A DNA stretch of 64,000 bases from Leptospira selangorensis (lineage in GTDB: Bacteria; Spirochaetota; Leptospiria; Leptospirales; Leptospiraceae), in NCBI RefSeq assembly GCF_004769405.1, contig NZ_RQES01000010.1:459716-523715 (forward strand). Reading direction: 5' to 3'. Shown one piece after another: positions 50,276 to 60,134 of the stretch. The position numbers were made by a program, and so were the translations under genes. Position 1 is the first letter of the stretch; the number at the start of each line of letters is the position of its first letter. The notes below the pieces were generated by a model. That model saw nothing but the letters and a program-made list of their open reading frames with translations. It did no database searches and was not told the origin of the DNA.

Positions 50276-50330
50276 AGATGGAGCTATTAGATAACAGATG
50301 TTATTTTATTTCCGCCGAAAGGGGAAATGA

Positions 50331-51896
50331 TTAGAAGAATAAGCTTACGGAGAAGTTTACGGACCAGATATATCCGCCGTAATTATAGCTTGGATTCCTC
50401 TCAGAAGGGAAAGTTTTATTGATCTCCACATTTTTCAACTGTTGGTTCGTGATCGCTAAATCAAAAATTACAGGGTTTTTCAATCTATCTTTCAAGAATG
50501 CAAAGTTCCTTCCGTTGAAGATATAGGAAACACCAATGGAATAGATCATGCGATCGTTATCCATCCAGTTGTTTGCTCCCGCATAATGAGGAACAGGACT
50601 AGGTCTTTTTCCGATACCTCCTCTGAACTTCAAGAAAGGACGGAAAGCATACTCAGCTCCCATACGAACGTTGGTGGTATCATGGAAATCAAGAGGTTCA
50701 GAATATTTTTCCTTAATTCTAGAAAGTTTATATAAACTCCAGATCTCTCTGTTCACATCCACGTTTAATAAAAGTTTTTCTGTAGGTCTGAATCCAATAC
50801 CGTAAGACCAAACTCTTGGGTTGTACTGATCCAACAAAGCCAGATCGAAATCCAATTGAATCCCTAAAAGAGTCGTCTGGGCACGAGCAGGAATCGGGTC
50901 CGCAGACAAATAAGTTTCTCTTTTATACGAAACCCCGGCACTCCACTTACCATAAGTGAATTGGAGTCCATAAGTCGGGTTGATGATAGGTTTTAAAGTT
51001 AGAACTACTTGTGAGTTCGCTTGTACAGGATCCGGAGAGATCGGAACGTCTTTTAATAAGATCGCACCGGAACCGCCTGCAAGTGCGGTGATACCAACTC
51101 CTGCAAAAAGACGATCCTTCCAAAGTTCCACACCGACCCCGGCCATGATGGTAGGACGTTCATTACTTTTTCCTGATTGAAGGTATCTAGGAACAGTAGG
51201 GTTTTGATCGTTCACCACCATCAAGTTTCCGGAAGCAGGAACGATTGCGTTCAATCCGAAACGGATGGTTCTACCTATATCGAAAATTTCGTTTAGGTTC
51301 ATTGTAAAACCCAAACCAACATAACTGTCGTCAGGGTTTTTAGTGTTCTCGTTCTTAGGAGCGTTGTTCTTTAATGTAGGGTTCGCGTAAGTCCCTAAGA
51401 AAGACACTTCATGATAAGGACGGTTCGGGCGGAGAAGAGGTTGATAAGTGAACATCCCCTTTCCCATATTCGCAAAGCCGTCTCTGAAATTAAACCAAGC
51501 TTTTTTGTACCACTTATCGGGAGGAGCACCGTTTTCAGTTTGAGGTTCGGTGTTAAGTAAAGGACCTTCTTGAGGAACTGGATTCCCATTTGCGTCCTTA
51601 GGAGCCTCTCCATTCGCTGCTGCTTCTTTCTCTTTTTCTTTTTGTTCCCATTGGGCGATGAACAAATCAGCTTCGTTCAATCTTCCCAAACCGGCAACGT
51701 TATAGAAAACCGCAGATGAGTTATTAACCGTAGCGGTAACTGCACCCGCCATTCCGGCCGCACCCGCATGGGCACCATAAATATCCCCGTAACTACCGGC
51801 AGTCAGCTCCGATGTGCCGACTCCTAATATCCCCAGAACTGCGAGGATAATCCTCGACCCGGAGATAATTTTTTGACTAGAAACTCTGTTTCGCAT
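50331..51896 (-). CDS. OmpP1/FadL-type outer-membrane transport protein
   Basis: A 521-residue protein with a signal peptide (IILAVLGILGVGTSELTAG) and a FadL-like start (GSYGDIYGAHAGAAGMAGAVTATVNNSSAVFYNVAGLGRL, about 31-70, with the NPAGL-type bend). The C-terminal part reads as an outer-membrane beta-barrel ending in aromatic residues (SVNFSVSLFF). It likely passes fatty acids or other hydrophobic compounds. AGGAAA precedes the ATG. A proline/glycine-rich inserted stretch (about 88-126) precedes the first barrel strands. Confidence 0.86.
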   Translation of the reverse strand: MRNRVSSQKIISGSRIILAVLGILGVGTSELTAGSYGDIYGAHAGAAGMAGAVTATVNNSSAVFYNVAGLGRLNEADLFIAQWEQKEKEKEAAANGEAPKDANGNPVPQEGPLLNTEPQTENGAPPDKWYKKAWFNFRDGFANMGKGMFTYQPLLRPNRPYHEVSFLGTYANPTLKNNAPKNENTKNPDDSYVGLGFTMNLNEIFDIGRTIRFGLNAIVPASGNLMVVNDQNPTVPRYLQSGKSNERPTIMAGVGVELWKDRLFAGVGITALAGGSGAILLKDVPISPDPVQANSQVVLTLKPIINPTYGLQFTYGKWSAGVSYKRETYLSADPIPARAQTTLLGIQLDFDLALLDQYNPRVWSYGIGFRPTEKLLLNVDVNREIWSLYKLSRIKEKYSEPLDFHDTTNVRMGAEYAFRPFLKFRGGIGKRPSPVPHYAGANNWMDNDRMIYSIGVSYIFNGRNFAFLKDRLKNPVIFDLAITNQQLKNVEINKTFPSERNPSYNYGGYIWSVNFSVSLFF

Positions 51897-52166
51897 TTTC
51901 CTTCCTGCTTTGAACCAATTCCATAACTTATCCTAGCCCATCTAGAATTGGCTGATCTCTTTATTACACATCAGTTATTTTTTAAAAATTTTCCGTATCT
52001 TAGCGGAAAGGTCAAAATTGTCCACCAAAATCAAAAAAAGAGCCCTTGGTCATTTTTATCCATAAAATAGTAAAAATGATTAAAAATAGAAGATAAAGAT
52101 CGATTATTGTAAAAGAATGAACGCTACATATATTTTTAGGTTTTAAAGAAGGATGAAAAATCCAAT
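51897..52166. other. Intergenic region between the porin and CLC genes
   Basis: AT-rich, no gene or recognisable RNA seen. The porin promoter must lie in its left part and the CLC transcript must end near its right end. I see no convincing hairpin terminator. Confidence 0.3.
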
Positions 52167-54017
52167 TTAAGAGCCGGAAATCGGTTTAGCGGACCGAGTC
52201 TTTTCAAAATATATCGAAATGATGTCAGCATAACGTAAATATCCCAAATATTTTCCATTCTCTCCCACAGGAATCTTATCCATTCCCATATCCAAGAGAG
52301 TTTTAAATGCAGTTGCGAGGTTTGTCCGGACGGAAATGGGCAGAATGGATGTGTCAGTTACATCTTTCACAAGGATCAGGTTCCGAGTGAGGTCTCTACC
52401 TTCTAAAAATAAGCGGCTTGTACGTAAGGAAATCATTCCGAAGTAGTTTCCGCTTTCTTCCAAAACGATATAGTCGCTTGCATTGATCTTCAAAGCTTCT
52501 TCTTCCAACTTAGAAAGAAGGGTAGAAGTTTTGACCTCTGCAATATTCCTAAGCTTGCCCCGGATATCTTGGATGAGGATACCTTCTAACAAATCTCGAT
52601 TCATGTCCCAGTCATGAGCTGGAGATTGGAAGCGAGTATTCTTCTGACTTTTATACAAATTCAATTTATGAGAAAGTACAAAAGTGATGATCGAAACGAT
52701 CATTAAAGGTGGAAGAAGAGAATAACTTCCTATGATCTCGCAGATCATCACCATTCCTGCAATCGGAGCACTCGCTATTCCCGCATAAAATGCTCCCATT
52801 CCAACAAGCACGAAAGAAGCAACGGACACTTGGTATCCTAAAACTAATTTTGCGAACGTCCCAAGAGCTCCCCCTAACATTCCGCCTATAAATAAAGAAG
52901 GACCGAACATTCCAGCAGATCCACCGCTACCGATCGTAAATGAAGTGGTGATAATTTTTAAGAACGCGAGTAGTAAGAAGAAGAATATAATCTGCAGATC
53001 CTGAGTTAGATAAGAAGTGTAATTGTGAAATTTAAAACTGCCTTCCAATACATCTTGCAAAACGCCTGCTCCAGTTCCGAGTACTTCCGGCAGAAAATAA
53101 CCGATGATACCTACGGGAATTCCGCCTAATGCAGGTTTTATCCACATTGGAAGTTTCAAAGACTTGGACCATTCTTGTATGAATTGAAATACCTTAATTA
53201 AAAAGGCTCCATTCAAATAACAAACAATCCCTAAAAACAAATAAAAGATAAGTTCCTTATACTCTATAAATCCTATCTCGGGAACCTTATACACGGAACC
53301 GAATCCATTAAAGGAAGAGTATGTTAAGAATGCAGTCACGGAAGAAATGATACAAGGAACCAATGTATCACTTTCTATATCTTCTCGGTACATCATCTCA
53401 ACAGAAGTTAATGCGCCTCCTAAAGGAGCATGAAAGATTGCGCCAAGTCCACCTGCAGTTCCTGCGAGTAATAATGTGCGTCTTGCTCTTGCGCCTGCCT
53501 TAGTTAAGTTTGCAACTAAAGAACCGAAACCTGCACCAATTAAAGAGATAGGACCTTCTTTTCCGCCACTTCCTCCGGAAGATAAAGTGAATATAGTTGC
53601 GACGGACTTGATCAAAGGGATCTTAGGATCTACCTTACCTTCTTTATTATGAAAAGAATCGATCAGTGAATCCGTTCCAGTGCCGGCGGAATCGGGGGAA
53701 AATTTCCATATAACTAAACCGGCAATCAAACCTCCCAAAACGGGAAGGAGCAGAAGAGCCCATCTTCCTAAATAAATAGAAACGATCGGTTCCAGAGAAA
53801 CAAAATATTCTCCGCCCGAATGTGTATTATGTAAACCTGATATAGATTCTAAAGAAATGTATTCTGCCCAGGCAAGTGCTCTAGAAAAAAGAAGAGCGCC
53901 TAAACCGGAAACAACCCCTGTCAGAACACAATATAAATATAAGGACCTTCTGCCCTTAATTGTAAAATAAGATGAGATCGGTCTTTGCCGGAATTCTGCG
54001 TAGATATTTCCGAACAT
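52167..54017 (-). CDS. CLC-family chloride channel/transporter with CBS domains
   Basis: A 616-residue inner-membrane protein. The selectivity motif is GSGGKEGP, with the gating glutamate near E154, and GSGGSAGMFGP carries the later signature. About 450 residues of membrane core are followed by two cytoplasmic CBS-type modules (about 480-605). The gating glutamate suggests an exchanger or gated channel. The partner gene upstream on the same strand is 9 bases away and hypothetical. Confidence 0.92.
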   Translation of the reverse strand: MFGNIYAEFRQRPISSYFTIKGRRSLYLYCVLTGVVSGLGALLFSRALAWAEYISLESISGLHNTHSGGEYFVSLEPIVSIYLGRWALLLLPVLGGLIAGLVIWKFSPDSAGTGTDSLIDSFHNKEGKVDPKIPLIKSVATIFTLSSGGSGGKEGPISLIGAGFGSLVANLTKAGARARRTLLLAGTAGGLGAIFHAPLGGALTSVEMMYREDIESDTLVPCIISSVTAFLTYSSFNGFGSVYKVPEIGFIEYKELIFYLFLGIVCYLNGAFLIKVFQFIQEWSKSLKLPMWIKPALGGIPVGIIGYFLPEVLGTGAGVLQDVLEGSFKFHNYTSYLTQDLQIIFFFLLLAFLKIITTSFTIGSGGSAGMFGPSLFIGGMLGGALGTFAKLVLGYQVSVASFVLVGMGAFYAGIASAPIAGMVMICEIIGSYSLLPPLMIVSIITFVLSHKLNLYKSQKNTRFQSPAHDWDMNRDLLEGILIQDIRGKLRNIAEVKTSTLLSKLEEEALKINASDYIVLEESGNYFGMISLRTSRLFLEGRDLTRNLILVKDVTDTSILPISVRTNLATAFKTLLDMGMDKIPVGENGKYLGYLRYADIISIYFEKTRSAKPISGS

Positions 54018-54026
54018 AAAGGATCT

Positions 54027-54821
54027 TTAAAATGATTTGGAAACCGAGATTTCCATGATCCGATTGTGGGTATAAGTATCCTGCCAACCGCCGATCATTC
54101 TATACAATCTAGGTAGGACTAACAAACCTATAAATACGGGTGCTCCTGGAGAATCCAAAACATTTCCCGAAGGAGTAGGCTTTAAAAAGTAAGTCTCAAG
54201 AGCGCTATTCTTTTCCATTGTAGTAGTCGCATAATAATATCCGATACCTGCAAGTAAAAGATCCAAACCGATATAACCGAACATACTTTTGAGTCTATCC
54301 GAACCTCCATAAACCGGAGATTTATAAGAGTTATAAAAAACGGAAGCAGCAGGTTGGATTATCGCCAAGGACTCGCTCCAAAAATAACTCTTGCGATAAG
54401 GTTCGAACTTTGCGTCTTCCGAAACGTCGGTATAATTCGCAAGTCCTCCCGTTAATTCTTTTTTAGTAAGTTCTTCTTGTAGAAAATTCCTAAAGATCCT
54501 TTCGCTTCCCTTTTTAGAAGATTCGATTCGGATCAAACTCATCTTATCTCTTTTTGCTAGCCCTAAAACGAATACATCCAGCTGTAAGGGAGAATACCAT
54601 TTAGAAGTATATCTAAATGCAAAACCTTTCGTGTTTTGATTGGATAATATCCTATCATAAGTCAATCGATTCAAAGCGGAAAGAAGTCTTGTATCATTTT
54701 CCCCCGGATCACCTTCTAATTCGAAAACTTCTCCGGCGTATATAGAGGAGAAGGAAGACAAAAAGAAAAATAGGAATAAGGTTTTTAGGATTTTATGTTT
54801 AAATCTTTTTTGCATGTTCAT
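54027..54821 (-). CDS. Exported hypothetical protein
   Basis: A 264-residue protein with a signal peptide (KTLFLFFFLSSFSSIYAG) and a later hydrophobic stretch (about 188-200, YIGLDLLLAGIGYYYAT). No known domain is recognised. It overlaps the CPBP protease gene by one base (TAATG) and lies just before the CLC gene, so the three are probably one operon. The name of the pathway cannot be inferred. Confidence 0.65.
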   Translation of the reverse strand: MNMQKRFKHKILKTLFLFFFLSSFSSIYAGEVFELEGDPGENDTRLLSALNRLTYDRILSNQNTKGFAFRYTSKWYSPLQLDVFVLGLAKRDKMSLIRIESSKKGSERIFRNFLQEELTKKELTGGLANYTDVSEDAKFEPYRKSYFWSESLAIIQPAASVFYNSYKSPVYGGSDRLKSMFGYIGLDLLLAGIGYYYATTTMEKNSALETYFLKPTPSGNVLDSPGAPVFIGLLVLPRLYRMIGGWQDTYTHNRIMEISVSKSF

Positions 54822-55681
54822 TAAGAGATCCGATCCCCAAGGAGAAATCCGGCCAAAAGCATGGACGCGTTATAAGTGATATGTGCAGTCACAGGCACCC
54901 ATATATTACCGGTTTTTAAATAAGAAATTCCGAATGAAAGTCCCACAAATATAAGAAGGATCGGAGCCACATAAGATCCCCCGTTAAAATGGACCACTCC
55001 GAAAATAACGGAGGTGATAATAAGTCCAATCGAACCTATATTTTTTTCCTCAAAGTATTTTAGTAAAAATCCTCTAAAGAAAAATTCTTCGAAAATTCCG
55101 GCTCCGAAAGCGATTGCAAGCAAGGTCCATCCTAATAGCTTCCAATTCATGTAAAGGTTTTTGGTAAGAATGATTTCTAAGTAATTGGATTGGGGTTTGC
55201 CTATGATAAAAAAGATCAAACTACTTGCTACATTCACAAAACAGAATGTGGCAAATCCAGTTGCAACACCTGCAAGTATATCTCTAACATTTGCTGAATC
55301 AGTGAACTCTGCAGTTTCTATCCTAGCGATCTTTCGGATAAAAAAGTAAGAAGGCACTAAAAAGCATAATCCCCAGATGATCCTGTCCAAGGACAATAAC
55401 CAAGGGCGTTTGGTAACCACATACTCCGTGTATTCTCGAACAGCTTTTTCGGCGGAGGCAGGTTCATTCCAAGCCACTTCGGAAGATACTGTGTTTACTA
55501 CTTCTTTTGTTTTAACGAAGTTTTGTTTAGGGGTTTTGAGAGATAAGGTGCTCTCCACTTGGAATCGGGTCACCCTCATATAGGAATACATACCGATGAA
55601 CAGTACGAAAACCTGGATCAGACCCATGAGCAGAACGTCTCTGCCAGGTGCGAGTTTTTGATCTTCCTTTTCTAAATCCAT
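54821..55681 (-). CDS. CPBP/CAAX-family membrane metalloprotease
   Basis: A 286-residue inner-membrane protein with the CPBP motifs EEFFFRGFLL (two glutamates and arginine) and FGVVHF, plus a later NASMLL segment. The ATG at 55681 follows GGAAGGG and is preferred over a TTG at 55699. It heads the operon with the hypothetical protein and the CLC gene. Such enzymes cleave membrane or prenylated proteins or act in peptide immunity; the substrate is unknown. Confidence 0.83.
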   Translation of the reverse strand: MDLEKEDQKLAPGRDVLLMGLIQVFVLFIGMYSYMRVTRFQVESTLSLKTPKQNFVKTKEVVNTVSSEVAWNEPASAEKAVREYTEYVVTKRPWLLSLDRIIWGLCFLVPSYFFIRKIARIETAEFTDSANVRDILAGVATGFATFCFVNVASSLIFFIIGKPQSNYLEIILTKNLYMNWKLLGWTLLAIAFGAGIFEEFFFRGFLLKYFEEKNIGSIGLIITSVIFGVVHFNGGSYVAPILLIFVGLSFGISYLKTGNIWVPVTAHITYNASMLLAGFLLGDRIS

Positions 55682-55760
55682 TCCAAAGGGCCCTTCCAAT
55701 CATTTATGGGGGATTTTTTGCGTCATTGTTTTTTTATAATCTGCCGACTATAGAAAAGAT

Positions 55761-56672
55761 ATGCCTTCCTTCAAAAGACATCTCATTTTATTATCCGCAC
55801 TCATACTAATCTCTCTGAACGAGGTCCAAGCGGTTTATGATCGTCTCCCCTTAAAAAGTTTAGAATATTCGGATACTAAGATCATCCGAGTCAGAGAAGA
55901 GATAAAATATAACCTTCAAATTTCAGTTTCCAATTTGGACCAAAAAGATCTGGTCCATCTTAGATTCCTAGTCTACAAAGTTGGACCCAAGGATACTTTT
56001 TTTAAGATCATGGCCAGGACCGGAATGGACTTGGACACTCTTTCCTCAGTAAACGAATTAGCTTCTCCTCAAGACATCTATCCTGGGATGGAACTTTTAA
56101 TCCCGAACATGAGAGGAGTTTACGACTCGGAAGAACATTCTCCGGACGAATCCTCGCGCAAAAAAGTCGCGGCCCGTTTTCGGATCTCTCCCAAATTCTT
56201 ATACTATGATGACCTCAGAAAATCCTGGTTCGTTCCAGGAAGAGGATTACCTAAAGAAGAGAAGAACTTTTTTTACGGATTAGTATTCTCGGATCCGTTG
56301 GCGGAAGAAGGAAGATTGAGTTCCAAGTTTGGAAGAAGAAGGGACCCTTTCACAAAAAAGGACACATTTCATGGTGGAATCGATCTTGCGGCAGAAGAAG
56401 GAACTCCTGTATATGCATCTGCAGATGGAGAAGTTTCCTTTTCAGGAACAAGAGGCGGATACGGAAGCCTGATCGTTCTAAAACATGGATTGGGTTACGA
56501 AACTAAGTACGGGCATTTAAGCAAACTGCTAGTCTCTCCAGGTACAAAGGTCAAAAAAGGACAGTTGATCGGAGAAGTCGGAATGAGCGGAAGAGCCACC
56601 GGATTTCATTTACATTTTGAAGTATTAAGAAATAGTTTGAGACAGAGGCCCATTTTTAAGGGTCATGTCTGA
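55761..56672 (+). CDS. LysM-M23 peptidoglycan endopeptidase
   Basis: A 303-residue exported protein. A signal peptide (LILLSALILISLNEVQAV) precedes a LysM module (about 70-115, YKVGPKDTFFKIMARTGMDLDTLSSVNEL). The M23/LytM domain (about 185-300) has the zinc histidine in FHGGIDLA and the HLHFEVL signature. It would cut cell-wall peptide bridges. The last base overlaps the next start as TGATG, coupling it to the propeller protein. Confidence 0.9.
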   Translation: MPSFKRHLILLSALILISLNEVQAVYDRLPLKSLEYSDTKIIRVREEIKYNLQISVSNLDQKDLVHLRFLVYKVGPKDTFFKIMARTGMDLDTLSSVNELASPQDIYPGMELLIPNMRGVYDSEEHSPDESSRKKVAARFRISPKFLYYDDLRKSWFVPGRGLPKEEKNFFYGLVFSDPLAEEGRLSSKFGRRRDPFTKKDTFHGGIDLAAEEGTPVYASADGEVSFSGTRGGYGSLIVLKHGLGYETKYGHLSKLLVSPGTKVKKGQLIGEVGMSGRATGFHLHFEVLRNSLRQRPIFKGHV

Positions 56673-57772
56673 TGTTCTATCGATCTATTTCTAATCCAGC
56701 TATTAGGATATTTATTCCTTTCGTCCTTTTGACCTCAATTTTTGGACTCTTTATTCTATTAGGTTGGACCAAAACCGACCCGACAGATTATGATCCGGAC
56801 GATATTATTCGCCAAGAAGAAAGAGATATATTATTTATATCTAATGTAGTAAACGAAAAATCTCCGATAGAAAAACCCTTCGGTCTTGCAATTGATTCTA
56901 GAGGATCCATTTATACGGGTTCTTCCGATGGAAATATTTATAAGATCAAAACAGACGGACAAACGGAATTATTCGCTAAAACTTCCGGAAGAGTATTGGG
57001 AATCGTATTCGACGGAAAAGAAAATTTAGTTGCCTGTGTTTCAGGACTAGGGCTCGCATTTTATGATATTAAAGGAAATGAGAATGTCCTACTCAGAGAA
57101 GATTCGGAAGGAAATCCGTTAACAAATCTGTACGGTTTGGATATAGCATCCGATGGAACCGTTTATTTTACTGAAGTAAGCCGAAAATTTCCTTACGAAG
57201 ATTCTTATTTGGAAGAATTAGAATCCAAACCTAACGGCAGGATTCTTTCTTATAATCCAAGAACCCAAGAAGTAAAAACAATTTTGGATGATCTATATCA
57301 TCCAACCGGGATCAGTTTATCTTCTTCCGAAGATTTTTTGGTCTTTGGAGAAAAGTATAGGCATCGTGTTTCTCGTTTTTGGTTAAATGGAAAGAAGGCG
57401 GGCAAAGATCAGTTCTTGATCACACATCTTCCTGGAAGTCCTGCATTGATCAGTTCGGATTCTCAGAGAAATTTTTGGATCGCTTTATCTTCTCCAAGAC
57501 ATATAGCGATCGATAAGATCCAAAACTTTCCACTTTTAAAAAAGATAATCGCTTCACTTCCATTCTTCTTTAAACCCCTAGAGGGAGAATTAGCTTATAT
57601 TCTTTCTATGAATGAAGAAGGAGATATTAGCCTTTCTTTGATGGATAATACTTCGGATAAATTGGGATCTATTACTTCTGCTTTGCAGTATGGATCCGGG
57701 GTTTTACTTGCAGGGTTTTCTACTCAAAAAGTATGGAAGTGGAAGTTTGAAACGCTGGAGATGTTTTTCTAA
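56672..57772 (+). CDS. Membrane-anchored six-bladed beta-propeller protein, strictosidine-synthase/SMP-30-like
   Basis: A 366-residue protein with an N-terminal membrane helix (about 10-30). Propeller repeats follow, such as EKPFGLAIDSRGSIYTGSSDGNIYKI, LYGLDIASDGTVYFTEVSRKF and YHPTGISLSSSEDFLVFGEKYRHRVSRF. The pattern is typical of lactonase- or strictosidine-synthase-like enzymes, but substrate and activity are unknown. It is translationally coupled to the M23 endopeptidase gene. Confidence 0.82.
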   Translation: MFYRSISNPAIRIFIPFVLLTSIFGLFILLGWTKTDPTDYDPDDIIRQEERDILFISNVVNEKSPIEKPFGLAIDSRGSIYTGSSDGNIYKIKTDGQTELFAKTSGRVLGIVFDGKENLVACVSGLGLAFYDIKGNENVLLREDSEGNPLTNLYGLDIASDGTVYFTEVSRKFPYEDSYLEELESKPNGRILSYNPRTQEVKTILDDLYHPTGISLSSSEDFLVFGEKYRHRVSRFWLNGKKAGKDQFLITHLPGSPALISSDSQRNFWIALSSPRHIAIDKIQNFPLLKKIIASLPFFFKPLEGELAYILSMNEEGDISLSLMDNTSDKLGSITSALQYGSGVLLAGFSTQKVWKWKFETLEMFF

Positions 57773-57776
57773 ACAA

Positions 57777-57803
57777 AAAAGCGCCCCGATCGGAGCGCTT
57801 TTG
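57777..57803. terminator. Bidirectional terminator between convergent genes
   Basis: AAAAGCGC (57777-57784) pairs with GCGCTTTT, and CCG/CGG extends the stem. Both strands end in T-runs, so it can stop the propeller operon and the sulfur operon that meet here. Confidence 0.88.
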
Positions 57804-57815
57804 GAAAGAATCGAT

Positions 57816-59501
57816 TTACATCGCTCCTAGCAATTCCCTGAACTTATCCAAGGAGTATCGAGCGGCAAAGTCTCCGAATCTTTCATCCGGATTTCCTTCT
57901 TTTTTCCAAACTTCGAATGCTTTCTCTAGTTGGACAGGAATATCCGCAAAAGGAACCTTCTTGGCAACATAGTCGCCCACTTTAGTTCCTTCCGGATTTC
58001 CTCCAAAGAATAAGGAATATTTTCCTCCAGCTTGTTGACCAACGATTCCAATTTCTGCAGAATAAGGTCTTGCGCATCCGTTAGGACATCCGGTCATTCT
58101 TACGATCGGAGCTCTATCGTTCAGATCTAGTTTATCGATCACTTTTTGGATGGATTCTAATAATTGAGGGAAAGTCCTTTCGGATTCGGTCAATGCTAAT
58201 CCACAAGTGGGAAGTGCAGGACAAGCAAGTGCACGATCATATAAAGGTTTAGGAGAAGCAGGATTAATATTATATTCTTTTAATTTAGCTTCTAACTTCT
58301 CTTTATCCTCTTTTTTGACTCCCATCAAAACCAAGTCCTGATCCGCAGTTACCTGCACGCTTAGGTTAAAACCAGAAATGATATCTTTCAAAGCTGTCTT
58401 TAAGGGCTTCTCAGGGAAGTCTTTGATCCTTCCGGAAAGAGTATGGAATCCTAATGCAAGAGTTCCATCCGCTCTTTCTGTCCAACCAAGATAGTTTGGA
58501 GTTTCCCATTTAGGAAGTTTACGATCAATATCGAATTTTGCACCGGATCTACGTTCTACTTCGGAGCGGAACCATTCTACACCCTTCTCCGCCAAAACAT
58601 ATTTTAAACGAGCATGTTTACGGTTAGTACGATCTCCGAAATCTCTATGAGAAGTTACTATACCTTCAGCAACTGGGATCAGATCTTTTTCAGGGATCCA
58701 ACCTAGTAAATCAGCAGCTCTAGGATAAGTCTCAGGCTTATTGTGAGTCATTCCGAGCCCACCGCCCGCAAAAGCGAAATAACCGTCTATCTTACCATTC
58801 GCATCTAAAGTAGCTGCGAATCCCATATCGTTCGTATAAATATCGACTGAGTTATTACCAGCAAGTGTAACAGCTATCTTGAACTTTCTAGGAAGATAAG
58901 TAGTTCCATAGATCGGATCAGGTTCATCTTCTTTATTAAGTTGGTTTTCGCCCAGCCAAAGTTCTGCATACGCATTACTCTTATATTTAAAATGGTCGGA
59001 CATCAATTGAGCGATCGGGTCTAATTGGGTAAGCTCTTTGTTTCCCCAAGGATTTAAAGCTTGAGTCACGTTACGCACAACGTCACCGCATGCTCCCATA
59101 GTGGAAAGATTCACCTTATGGACTGCTTGCATGATCGGTTTCAGATCTTTTAAAAGGATCGTGTGCATTTGAATGGATTGTCTAGTCGTTAGACGTAAAG
59201 CTCCACCACCGAATTTATCAGCCAGATCATCCCATACCATATACTGGTCAGAAGTAAGTCTTCCACCCGGAATCCTTCCTCGGATCATAAAAGAGGTTGG
59301 GTTCTCTATAAATTCGCCAGCATCGTCTTTTCTACGGTCCCTGTCCTTCTGCTGGTACATTCCGTGGAATTTGATCAATTGTTTATCATCTTCCTCGAAT
59401 CCATCTGCACCCGTTTCGATAGCAGTACCGATTTTTCCTCTTAGTCCCTTAGAGGCGGTTTTAATATGTTCGACTTCGCTAAGTTCTTTTTGTTCTGACA
59501 T
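57816..59501 (-). CDS. Sulfite reductase hemoprotein (ferredoxin/CysI type)
   Basis: Reduces sulfite to sulfide using siroheme and a [4Fe-4S] cluster. The 561 residues carry the cysteine pattern LACPALPTCGLA (C-x5-C) and GCPNGCARPYSAEIG (C-x3-C), and the GACGDVVRNVTQ active-site segment. No CysJ flavoprotein is in the window, and the motifs resemble the ferredoxin-using class, so the small ferredoxin at 17618 or another carrier may feed it. It ends the sulfur operon. Nitrite as substrate cannot be excluded. Confidence 0.9.
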   Translation of the reverse strand: MSEQKELSEVEHIKTASKGLRGKIGTAIETGADGFEEDDKQLIKFHGMYQQKDRDRRKDDAGEFIENPTSFMIRGRIPGGRLTSDQYMVWDDLADKFGGGALRLTTRQSIQMHTILLKDLKPIMQAVHKVNLSTMGACGDVVRNVTQALNPWGNKELTQLDPIAQLMSDHFKYKSNAYAELWLGENQLNKEDEPDPIYGTTYLPRKFKIAVTLAGNNSVDIYTNDMGFAATLDANGKIDGYFAFAGGGLGMTHNKPETYPRAADLLGWIPEKDLIPVAEGIVTSHRDFGDRTNRKHARLKYVLAEKGVEWFRSEVERRSGAKFDIDRKLPKWETPNYLGWTERADGTLALGFHTLSGRIKDFPEKPLKTALKDIISGFNLSVQVTADQDLVLMGVKKEDKEKLEAKLKEYNINPASPKPLYDRALACPALPTCGLALTESERTFPQLLESIQKVIDKLDLNDRAPIVRMTGCPNGCARPYSAEIGIVGQQAGGKYSLFFGGNPEGTKVGDYVAKKVPFADIPVQLEKAFEVWKKEGNPDERFGDFAARYSLDKFRELLGAM

Positions 59502-59534
59502 CGATCGTATTCGTCCTTTTGGATTATAGCTTTC

Positions 59535-60134
59535 CTATGATTTCGCATCCGTGGAGAGATATTTTTCTTTGAACTCTCCAAGAAGAAATTTGAGAGCCGC
59601 TTTTCTTTTTTCCGGATCTCCCAGTTTACTCTTACTTAAATTACGGATTTCTAATAAATTTTCCAATTCCGGATCATGATCCTTGGGAAGGATCTCCTCT
59701 AGAATGGTACGGATGGTTCCTGCAAGTCCAGCGAACCCTCCTTGAGTGGAAACCGCCACACGGATCGGGCCCCTATCAAAATATGCAGAAGAATAAAAAT
59801 CACACAGAGAAGGATCATCCGCACAATTGATCCAAATTTTTTTTTGTTTGGCGTATTCCACCAGATCACGATTGGTCTGCCTATCGTTTGTAGCGGAATA
59901 TACCAGATCAAAACCGTTTAGATCGGAAATCTGAACTTCTCTTGTTTCTATTTTTGCATCTTTAATGGAAGAAAGCAAACGAACAGTTTCCGATTTGAAT
60001 TCTTTAGAGATAACTGTAAGTACACAGCCGGTATCTTTAAGATGTTGTAATTTTTCGAGAGCGACATTTCCCCCGCCCACTACTAACACTTTTTTATTTT
60101 CTAATTTTATAAAAACCGGAAGAAGTTGGCTCAT
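59535..60134 (-). CDS. Precorrin-2 dehydrogenase/siroheme synthase, N-terminal CysG type
   Basis: Oxidises precorrin-2 to sirohydrochlorin and may also insert iron. The 199 residues have a Rossmann motif VLVVGGGNVALEKL (about 14-27) followed by the dimerisation segment (CDFYSSAYFDRGPIRVAVSTQG). It is separate from the methyltransferase, unlike E. coli CysG. It overlaps the upstream cobA by four bases. It is the only such enzyme in the window, so both siroheme users depend on it or on a distant one. Confidence 0.9.
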   Translation of the reverse strand: MSQLLPVFIKLENKKVLVVGGGNVALEKLQHLKDTGCVLTVISKEFKSETVRLLSSIKDAKIETREVQISDLNGFDLVYSATNDRQTNRDLVEYAKQKKIWINCADDPSLCDFYSSAYFDRGPIRVAVSTQGGFAGLAGTIRTILEEILPKDHDPELENLLEIRNLSKSKLGDPEKRKAALKFLLGEFKEKYLSTDAKS